Assembly: GCF_002432125.1 (NCBI RefSeq)
Contig: NZ_DJFS01000064.1
Span: forward strand, 1 to 28,227
Source: Brevundimonas sp. UBA5866
GTDB taxonomy: Bacteria > Pseudomonadota > Alphaproteobacteria > Caulobacterales > Caulobacteraceae
Length of the DNA: 28,227 nt
Reading direction: 5' to 3'
The notes below the pieces were generated by a model. That model was not told the DNA's origin. It made no database searches and was given only the letters and a program-made list of their open reading frames with translations. This document shows positions 22,534 through 28,227 of the stretch, piece by piece. The position numbers and the translations under genes are program-made. Every line of letters starts with the position of its first letter. Within the stretch, counting starts at the first letter, position 1.

Positions 22534-23163
22534 TCAACTTTGCAGACTGGCCAGCCAGGCGCGGCACATATCGTTCAAACGATCTTGAAGCGCCGCGATC
22601 TGCGCCTTGTCCAGTTCACGCTCTAAGGCATTGCGGACCGCACCGTATATGACTGTGGTCAGGGCCAGATTGATCGCCTCTACCCCTTCCGAAGGAAGAT
22701 CGGGGGCTTGGCGAAACATCGACATGGTCGCCGCATCCACCCGCGCCGCAAACGCCTTCATCAGCGCATTATTATCCAGCGTCGCCACTGACCGATAAAG
22801 CGCCTGCGTCAGCTCGGCGCGCTCGGTTTTGGTGGTCCAATAGGTATGCGTCAGCGCCGCGACCATCTTAGCCGCAGGCTGTCCAGCCATGACGGTGCAG
22901 GTTGCCTCGACGCGCTCGGCCAGTGTGTCCAGATAACGCGCATTCAGCGCGATGATCAGCGCCTGCTTGTTCGGAAAATACTGGTACAGGGTGCCCACCG
23001 AGACGCCCGCGCGTTCGGCCACCCGCGTGGTCGTCAGCCTATCAACGCCATCGGACAGTAAAACCTGAATCGTGGCTTCGAAAATCGCATCCACCGTGAC
23101 CCGCGATCGGGTTTGAACCGGCAGTTTTCGAGGCTTTGCCGCCGCAGCACCTTGGGCCGTCAT
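22534..23163 (-). CDS. TetR/AcrR-family regulator, divergent from SDR gene
   Basis: A 209-residue TetR-type repressor. The helix-turn-helix is in residues 44-68 (TTTRVAERAGVSVGTLYQYF, then PNKQAL), preceded by the first helix RSRVTVDAIFEATIQVLLSDG (19-39). The C-terminal domain (about 75-205) is all-helical and variable, as expected of the ligand-binding and dimer domain; ligand unknown. The ATG at 23163 follows AGGA by seven bases. It is divergent from a short-chain dehydrogenase gene, with 65 bp between the start codons; that gap contains two direct repeats and a long inverted repeat that are obvious operator candidates. It likely represses itself and the dehydrogenase. Confidence 0.92.
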   Translation of the reverse strand: MTAQGAAAAKPRKLPVQTRSRVTVDAIFEATIQVLLSDGVDRLTTTRVAERAGVSVGTLYQYFPNKQALIIALNARYLDTLAERVEATCTVMAGQPAAKMVAALTHTYWTTKTERAELTQALYRSVATLDNNALMKAFAARVDAATMSMFRQAPDLPSEGVEAINLALTTVIYGAVRNALERELDKAQIAALQDRLNDMCRAWLASLQS

Positions 23164-23184
23164 ATGCGAATCCTAAATGCGAAT
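23164..23184. repeat. direct repeat ATGCGAAT x2 in the TetR/SDR intergenic region
   Basis: ATGCGAAT occurs at 23164-23171 and 23177-23184, 13 bp apart start to start. The second copy runs into an 8-bp palindrome GAATATTC (23181-23188). Possible regulator half-sites next to the tetR start. Confidence 0.5.
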
Positions 23185-23185
23185 A

Positions 23186-23220
23186 TTCCTTCATATACTG
23201 CGCTCAAGCTTATGAAGGAA
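23186..23220. promoter_or_regulatory. long inverted repeat between tetR and SDR (putative operator)
   Basis: TTCCTTCATA (23186-23195) and TATGAAGGAA (23211-23220) are perfect 10-bp reverse complements with a 15-bp spacer. The right arm contains the SDR ribosome binding site (GAAGGAA). It may be a TetR operator pair or an RNA hairpin hiding the ribosome binding site; the sequence does not distinguish these. Confidence 0.55.
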
Positions 23221-23228
23221 ACGCACAA

Positions 23229-23950
23229 ATGGTTGAAAACCGCATCGCTTTGGTGACCGGGGCAATAAGGGCATCGGCCTGGAGATCGCGCGCAAACTGG
23301 CACAGGCCGGTGTGCGGGTTTTCATCGGAAGCCGCGATCTTTCGCGCGGCGCACAGGCTGCCGAAACCTTGGCCACACAAGGCTTGCAGGCCACAGCGAT
23401 CCGGCTCGATCTCGATCAGCCGCAAACGCTTTCCGAGGCCGCTGAGATCATCGCCGCGGACCATGGTCGTTTGGACATACTGGTGAACAATGCGGGCATC
23501 TTCGACCTTGCCGATACCCCACCCAGCCAAGCCTCTCTGGAGGCCGTCCGCCGTACGATGGAGGTCAACTTCATCGGCCCACTGGCCGTCACTCAGGCCA
23601 TGCTGCCTTTGCTGCGCCTGTCGCCCGCTGCGAGCATCGTCAACGTCTCTAGCGCTCTAGGTTCTTTGTCGCTGAACGCAGACCCCGGCTCGACCTACCA
23701 TTCACAGCAGTTCATCGGCTATAACGCCTCCAAGGCCGCTTTAAACATGCTGACGATCCAGCTTCACGAAGAGCTGCGGGATACGGCCATCAAGGTGAAC
23801 GCGATCAGCCCCGGTTTCGTGAGAACAGATCTGACCGGCGGTTATGGAGACATGTCTCCCGAAGAAGGCGCACGCCTGCCCGCGCAATACGCGCTAAATC
23901 CCGAATGCAGCGGCGGCTTTATCGAACCCGCCGGAAAAGCTCCCTGGTAA
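23229..23950 (+). pseudogene. short-chain dehydrogenase with a one-base deletion near the start
   Basis: The gene starts at the ATG at 23229, nine bases after GAAGGA, and reads MVENRIALVTGA. It then loses frame within the cofactor-binding motif: at 23263/23264 one base is missing relative to the expected TGANKGIGLEIARKLA, and the remainder is open one frame over to 23950. Joined, the product is about 240 residues, a classical SDR of the carbonyl-reductase-like 'TGANKGIG' group, with LVNNAGIF, NVSSALGSLS, YNASKAAL (Tyr and Lys of the active site), NAISPGFVRTDL and a C-terminal GGFIEPAGKAPW. Everything after the shift looks intact, so this is either a very recent inactivation or a sequencing/assembly error in the GGGGC run. 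Without correction translation from 23229 would end at 23486 as a nonsense protein. It is divergent from a TetR gene that probably controls it. Confidence 0.85.
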
Positions 23951-24203
23951 GCGGCCCTGACGGATAGATGCCGAAGATTCAGCAAGTGTAGAGACACAAG
24001 TCTCTGTTCTCATGTAAGTTTTCTTGCTGTGCAGAAATATTGCCTGCACCTGCGGCATGAAACTTTTCGCTAGGTCAAGATAAGAGACCACTATTCACAT
24101 CTGCTGGTAATAATAGGGTGAGGAAACACATAATTTTCCTCTCTTGGCGCAGCAAATCATGTGTACTGGCCTGAGTAGGCGTAGGTGATGGAGGCACGCT
24201 GCG
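23951..24203. other. AT-richer intergenic region before the GMC/ALDH pair
   Basis: No gene is seen in these 253 bases. There are two small inverted repeats: AGAGAC-4 nt-GTCTCT at 23990-24005, possibly ending SDR transcription, and GAGGAAA-8 nt-TTTCCTC at 24120-24141, about 60 bp before the GMC start, a candidate operator or hairpin. I could not assign a confident promoter. The region is visibly richer in A and T than its neighbours. Confidence 0.5.
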
Positions 24204-25805
24204 ATGACCCAGGTGTATGATTATGTGATCGTCGGTGCCGGTTCGGCCGGATGTGTTCTGGCCGATCGACTGTCGCGCGATCCGTCGGTTTCGGTGTTGG
24301 TTCTGGAGGCGGGCGGCAGCGACAAAAACTTGCTGGTCGAAGCGCCGCTGATGGTCGGTCAGGCCATCGCCTCCAAGACGCTGGACTGGCACCACTATAC
24401 GGCCCCTCAGAAAGAGCTGAACAATCGCCGCCTGTTCTGGCCGCGGGGAAAGGTGCTGGGCGGTTCCAGCTCCATCAATGCCATGCACTATATCCGCGGC
24501 GCGGCGGCCAACTATGACGAGTGGCGCGATGTCTACGGGGCGGATGGCTGGGGCTGGGACGCGGTACTGCCTGCGTTCAAACAGGTGGAAGGCCGCGTTG
24601 CGGGGGCCGACAACTGGCACAACCATGACGGCCCGCTGTCGGTTCAGGATATCGATCCTCTCAATCCGCTGACCGAAGCCTTTTTCGAGGCGTGCGCGGA
24701 AAATGGCATTACCCGCATCCATGACATGAACGGGGCCGACCAGTACGGATGCAGCCCCTATCAGGTGACCCAGAAGGGCAACAGACGGTGCAGCGCGGCG
24801 GTGGCCTTCCTGCGCCCGGCCATGAGCCGCCCCAATCTGACCGTGCTGACCCATGCGCTGGCCAGCCGTGTCCTGCTGGAAGGGACACGGGCCACGGGGG
24901 TGGAGTACCGCAAGAACAAGCGCACACACACCCTCACGGCCCGCCGCGAGGTGATCCTCAGCGGCGGGGCCATCAACTCGCCGCAACTGCTGCAACTGTC
25001 GGGGATCGGTGACGCAGCTTGGCTGCGCGAGGCCGGCGTCAACCCGCTCATTGACCTGCCGGGCGTGGGTCGCAACCTTCAGGACCATCTGGATGTTCTG
25101 GGGCAGATCACCACCCGCAGCACCACTTCGCTGGGGATTTCCCCCGCGACGCTGGGCGCGTGGGCGGGCAGCGTGGTCAGCTTCCTCGCAGACAGGCCCG
25201 GCTTGCTCAGCACCAATCCGGTTCAGGGCGGTGCCTTCTTCAAATCCTCGCGGGCGGGCGACCTGCCGGACCTTCAGTTTGCCTTCATCCCGGCCAAGGT
25301 CGCTCCACATGGTGCCCGCCTGCCGTTCGGCCACGGGGCATCGCTGCACGTCTGCCAGCTCTATCCGCACAGCCGGGGCGAACTGCGCATCACCTCCAGC
25401 GATCCTGCACAGCATCCCCTGATCGATCCCAACTACCTGTCCGATCCGGAGGACTTGGAAGTCATGCTGGACGGGATGCAGATGGCCCGCGAGGTGCTGC
25501 GAAACAGCGCCTTCGATTTCGACCGCAAAGCCGAAATCTGGCCCGATCCCGCCTATACGAGCCGCAGCCAGTTGGCCGATGACCTGCGCGCCCGTGCCGA
25601 AACCCTGTACCATCCGGTCGGAACCTGTGCGATGGGCCGTGGCGAACTGGCCGTCGTCGATCCCTCACTGAAGGTTTATGGCACCGAGGGGCTGCGCGTT
25701 GTTGACGCCTCGGTCATGCCGCGCCTCATTGGCGGTAACACCAACGCCCCCACAATGATGATCGCCACCCGCGCCGCGGATATCATCCTCTCGGGTCAGG
25801 ACTGA
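24204..25805 (+). CDS. GMC-family FAD-dependent alcohol dehydrogenase
   Basis: A 533-residue glucose-methanol-choline oxidoreductase, of the choline-dehydrogenase/AlkJ-like branch. The FAD-binding motif is VIVGAGSAGCVLADRLS (8-24), followed by VLVLEAGG (31-38), the GMC signature WPRGKVLGGSSSINAMHYIRG (about 79-99) and SGGAINSPQLLQLSGIG (about 253-269). The C-terminal active site has YHPVGTCAMG with catalytic His470, and GGNTNAPT (from residue 510) supplying the second catalytic residue. It oxidises a primary alcohol to an aldehyde, passing electrons to a quinone or cytochrome in this branch. There is no signal peptide. The ATG follows GGAGG by nine bases. An aldehyde dehydrogenase gene begins 4 bp after its stop, so the two very probably form one oxidation pathway; the alcohol itself is unknown. 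Confidence 0.93.
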   Translation: MTQVYDYVIVGAGSAGCVLADRLSRDPSVSVLVLEAGGSDKNLLVEAPLMVGQAIASKTLDWHHYTAPQKELNNRRLFWPRGKVLGGSSSINAMHYIRGAAANYDEWRDVYGADGWGWDAVLPAFKQVEGRVAGADNWHNHDGPLSVQDIDPLNPLTEAFFEACAENGITRIHDMNGADQYGCSPYQVTQKGNRRCSAAVAFLRPAMSRPNLTVLTHALASRVLLEGTRATGVEYRKNKRTHTLTARREVILSGGAINSPQLLQLSGIGDAAWLREAGVNPLIDLPGVGRNLQDHLDVLGQITTRSTTSLGISPATLGAWAGSVVSFLADRPGLLSTNPVQGGAFFKSSRAGDLPDLQFAFIPAKVAPHGARLPFGHGASLHVCQLYPHSRGELRITSSDPAQHPLIDPNYLSDPEDLEVMLDGMQMAREVLRNSAFDFDRKAEIWPDPAYTSRSQLADDLRARAETLYHPVGTCAMGRGELAVVDPSLKVYGTEGLRVVDASVMPRLIGGNTNAPTMMIATRAADIILSGQD

Positions 25806-25809
25806 CACC

Positions 25810-27228
25810 ATGAGCCACGACATCGCCTCCCTCAACGCCCTGCTGGATGCCCAGCGTTCCGCCTTTCTGGCCGAGCCGAACCGCGCGCTCGATCTGCGCA
25901 GGGCCGATCTGAAGAAGATCGAAGCCCTGATGGCCGACCACCAACAGGAATGGGTGAATGCGGTCAGCGCCGATTTCGGCCACCGGGCAGAGACAGAGAC
26001 CCGACTGCTGGAACTGTCCGTCGTCACTCGCGGCACCAAGGACATGCGTCACAAGCTGGCCCGCTGGATGAAGCCCCAACGCGTGCCGACACCGCTGATG
26101 GTACAGCCGGGCCGCTCATATGTGCGTCGCGATCCAAAGGGCGTGGTCGGGATTGTGTCGCCGTGGAACTATCCGGTGCAACTGGCCATGCTGCCACTGG
26201 CCACCGCACTGGCTGCCGGTAACCGCGCCATCATCAAACCCTCGGAACTGACGCCGGCGACAAACGCGTTGATGGCCCGTTTGTTGGCCCAGGTGTTTCC
26301 GGCCGATCAGGTCACGGTCGTCGAGGGCGGTCCGGACGTGGCAGAGGCCTTTTGCGCCCTGCCCTTCGATCATCTCTTCTATACCGGATCCACCCGTGTC
26401 GGGCGCAGTGTGGCCGCCGCCGCAGGCCAGAACCTTGTGCCGGTCACGCTGGAACTGGGCGGCAAGTCGCCGGCCATTGTCGCCCCGGATTATCCCCTCG
26501 ACGATGCCGCCCATTCCATCGCATGGGGTCGCTTCCTGAACGCAGGGCAGACCTGTGTGGCGGTCGATAATGTGCTGGCCGTCGGCAGCCCCGAGCGGGC
26601 CACGGCCATTGGCCGCGCCGTCGCCGAAAAAGCCGCCGCCTTCTATCCGGACTTTGCCCATAATCCCGACTATTCGAGCGTGATTGCGGGCCAGCATTTC
26701 GCGCGGCTGGAATCAATGGTCGAGGAGGTCCGCGCCGCCGGAGCGGAGGTAATCCAGCCCGCTCACGATGCGGACGCGGTACGTCAGACGCGCAAATTCC
26801 CGCCCACCGTCGTGATCAATCCCCCCGAAACATCACGCATGATGCGCGAGGAGATTTTCGGCCCCATCCTTCCGGTCATATCCAAGCCGGACCTTCAGGC
26901 CGCAGCCGACCATGTGAACAGCCATGACCGACCTCTGGCCCTCTATGTGTTTTCGCAAAACAGCCGCGAGGTCGAACAGCTTCTGGACCACACCCATTCG
27001 GGGGGTGTCACCGTCAATGCCGCCATGCTGCATCTGGCCAACGATCAACTGCCATTCGGAGGCAATGGCCCCAGCGGTCAGGGGGCCTATCACGGCAGGT
27101 TCGGCTTTGACGAACTGACCCACCCGCGTGCCGTTTTCAAAGCCGGACGCTGGCATTCGACGCGACTTGTTGCGCCGCCCTATGGCAAGCTGGCCAAGCG
27201 CATCACCGATATCGCCCTGAAGATGTGA
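25810..27228 (+). CDS. aldehyde dehydrogenase (coniferyl-aldehyde dehydrogenase-like)
   Basis: A 472-residue NAD(P)-dependent aldehyde dehydrogenase of the class 3/CalB-like branch. Visible residues: Asn120 in GIVSPWNYP (114-122), KPSELTP (143-149), the cofactor loop FYTGSTRVG (190-198), general base Glu215 in TLELGGKSP (213-221) and nucleophile Cys249 in NAGQTCVAVDN (244-254). The C-terminal half has EEIFGPILPV and the substrate-side SGGVTVNAAMLHLANDQLPFGG followed by SGQGAYHGRFGFDELTH, typical of coniferyl-aldehyde dehydrogenases. It oxidises an aldehyde, most likely the product of the GMC enzyme encoded 4 bp upstream, to the acid. Aromatic (lignin-derived) or long-chain aliphatic aldehydes are both plausible. 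It converges on a TetR gene 22 bp away. Confidence 0.92.
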   Translation: MSHDIASLNALLDAQRSAFLAEPNRALDLRRADLKKIEALMADHQQEWVNAVSADFGHRAETETRLLELSVVTRGTKDMRHKLARWMKPQRVPTPLMVQPGRSYVRRDPKGVVGIVSPWNYPVQLAMLPLATALAAGNRAIIKPSELTPATNALMARLLAQVFPADQVTVVEGGPDVAEAFCALPFDHLFYTGSTRVGRSVAAAAGQNLVPVTLELGGKSPAIVAPDYPLDDAAHSIAWGRFLNAGQTCVAVDNVLAVGSPERATAIGRAVAEKAAAFYPDFAHNPDYSSVIAGQHFARLESMVEEVRAAGAEVIQPAHDADAVRQTRKFPPTVVINPPETSRMMREEIFGPILPVISKPDLQAAADHVNSHDRPLALYVFSQNSREVEQLLDHTHSGGVTVNAAMLHLANDQLPFGGNGPSGQGAYHGRFGFDELTHPRAVFKAGRWHSTRLVAPPYGKLAKRITDIALKM

Positions 27229-27250
27229 ACCCCCGAGGGGATCGGCGCGA

Positions 27251-27892
27251 TCAGGCGTCCGATCCCTTGACGGCGACAGCCATCACGCCGCGCATAAGGG
27301 TGCGGACAACCTCGCGGGCAACTTCCAAGGGCAGGGTTTGTTCACGTCGCAAACCCTGCCAGTTTGCCCAGCTGGTGGCGGCCACCAGGCTCGAGATATA
27401 CAGCCCTGCCTCGTCATCCGGCAGGCCGGCGAAATACTGGGCGAACAGGCTCTCGACGGTCATGCGGTGGACTGCGTCGTCACCCTGCATCAGTTCGCAC
27501 AGCACGGGATAGTCACGCGCCAGGTGCATGGCCGCACTGCGAACCGGCATGACGTATTCGTACAGCTCGCTCGCCCGCTCCGAGAAGGCCAGTATACGCT
27601 CTTCCAGTGACCCGTCCGCAGGATCGCGGCGCGGGAAACGACGCAAGGCCTCTTCGCGCTGAAGCTGGTATGCGGCTGTCAGCAGCTCGCTTACGTCTGC
27701 ATAGTGGCGGAAGATCGAGCGACGTGACACGCCCGCATGATCCGCCACCGCGTCAGTCGTCGGCATGGTGCCGGTTTCACGAACCAGCTCCAACATCGCC
27801 AAGGCAATCACAGCGCGGCTGCGCTCGCTGCGGAGGTGGCGACCATCCGGAGCGGTTTTTGCCCTGTTTTCCTGCTGTATAGTCACTGCCAC
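27251..27892 (-). CDS. TetR-family regulator, convergent with the aldehyde dehydrogenase
   Basis: A 213-residue TetR-like protein. Its DNA-binding domain spans about 23-72 with the helix-turn-helix TTDAVADHAGVSRRSIFRHY (45-64). The C-terminal helical domain (about 80-205) includes MPVRSAAMHLARDYPVLCEL and DEAGLYISSLVAATSWANWQ. The start is a GTG at 27892 behind AAGAAGAG; no in-frame ATG occurs before the HTH, and a second GTG two codons on (27886) is an alternative. It is a candidate regulator of the GMC/aldehyde dehydrogenase pair through the upstream region near 24100, inferred only from proximity, as the gene is convergent rather than divergent. Confidence 0.88.
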   Translation of the reverse strand: MAVTIQQENRAKTAPDGRHLRSERSRAVIALAMLELVRETGTMPTTDAVADHAGVSRRSIFRHYADVSELLTAAYQLQREEALRRFPRRDPADGSLEERILAFSERASELYEYVMPVRSAAMHLARDYPVLCELMQGDDAVHRMTVESLFAQYFAGLPDDEAGLYISSLVAATSWANWQGLRREQTLPLEVAREVVRTLMRGVMAVAVKGSDA

Positions 27893-28182
27893 TACGTACT
27901 CTTCTTACCCTACCCCCAGCACCCCCATTTAGCGAACCGATAAAACAATGCGCCTCGCAGATACAGTGTGGCTGTGGTCTGGCGGCGCAATGGACAGGGT
28001 TCGCTGGGGGATAACGGAAGGCCTTGAGACCAAACTGCTAAATTGAATGCCCTTTTGCCAGTCGTATTGCGCCAACTACGGGTTACTACGCACATTAAGC
28101 CGAACATGATGGTTCACTGTGAAATGCGTCGAAAATAGAACCGTCACCCCGGTTGAAAGCCGCTGGCTCATCCGACTGAAAC
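27893..28182. other. region without a recognisable gene
   Basis: Together with the terminator this covers the last 335 bases. A 65-codon minus-strand frame (27910-28107) has a composition unlike a real protein (many Arg/Trp/Cys, no ribosome binding site) and is not believed. Partial inverted similarity exists between CCCCCAGC/AGCGAACC near 27914-27940 and GGGTTCGCTGGGGG near 27998-28011. The promoter of the TetR gene should lie at its left end. Confidence 0.5.
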
Positions 28183-28224
28183 AAAAAAGCGCGCCAGAGA
28201 GAAAATCTCTTGCGCGCCCCTTTT
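28183..28224. terminator. strong terminator hairpin at right edge
   Basis: GCGCGC-C-AGAGA (28189-28200), a 5-nt A-rich loop, and TCTCT-T-GCGCGC (28206-28217) form an 11-bp stem with one mismatch. On the minus strand it is followed by six T (28183-28188), on the plus strand by CCCTTTT. It probably terminates a minus-strand gene just beyond the right edge, and may act in both directions. Confidence 0.85.
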
Positions 28225-28227
28225 GAA

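Noticed and set aside
24075..25613. 512-codon minus-strand open frame across the GMC gene
   Set aside because: Antisense shadow; the GMC protein on the plus strand has every family motif.
27240..27252. GATCG-GCG-CGATC as terminator between aldehyde dehydrogenase and tetR
   Set aside because: Only a 5-bp stem with no T-run, and it overlaps the tetR stop codon.
27910..28107. 65-codon minus-strand frame in the right intergenic region
   Set aside because: No ribosome binding site, unusual composition, and no resemblance to any known protein.

Overview
The window reads as chromosomal DNA from an alphaproteobacterium of moderately high GC, most likely a member of the Caulobacteraceae (an Asticcacaulis- or Brevundimonas-like organism). 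This is inferred from the gene families, many 4-bp ATGA gene overlaps, GTG/TTG starts and several GANTC sites near the ribonucleotide reductase genes; the genus cannot be fixed from sequence alone. Nearly all of it is ordinary, densely packed chromosome. No insertion sequence, prophage gene or CRISPR array is visible.

Left part (1-5947): the 5' part of an OmpA-like outer-membrane beta-barrel gene runs off the left edge. Divergent from it is a short-chain dehydrogenase with its own terminator. Then comes a tightly coupled surface-polysaccharide operon: arabinose-5-phosphate isomerase (kdsD), a GT4 glycosyltransferase, a Wza/KpsD-type export lipoprotein and an unrecognised 182-residue protein. 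It ends in a 4-bp tail-to-tail overlap with a flavin-dependent LLM oxidoreductase.

Centre-left (5944-13564): on the minus strand, reading leftwards, lies the conserved ribosome/membrane-biogenesis block rpmH-rnpA-yidC-engB with a clear sigma70-type promoter, followed by a DUF3617-type lipoprotein and the LLM oxidoreductase. Divergent from rpmH is a three-gene coupled operon: a TVP38/TMEM64-family membrane protein, an orphan sensor histidine kinase and a small secreted coiled-coil protein. It is a candidate envelope-signalling unit.

Centre-right (13565-20393): class I ribonucleotide reductase is split. nrdB (with a small coiled-coil gene behind it) lies on the minus strand and nrdA on the plus strand, about 2.6 kb apart, with a CoA-transferase and a PAP2 phosphatase between them. 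Both nrd promoter regions carry paired NrdR-box-like sequences with exactly 31 bp between matching positions, and nrdA also has a perfect DnaA box 18 bp before its start. Neither subunit shows an ATP-cone domain. An LpxR-like outer-membrane protein and a gamma-glutamyltransferase follow.

Right part (22330-28227): a tRNA-Arg(ACG) with promoter and terminator precedes a more accessory-looking block. This holds a TetR regulator divergent from a frameshifted short-chain dehydrogenase, with striking direct and inverted repeats between them, then a GMC oxidoreductase plus aldehyde dehydrogenase pair (alcohol to aldehyde to acid), and a second TetR regulator. The last 335 bases have no convincing gene but end in a strong terminator hairpin.
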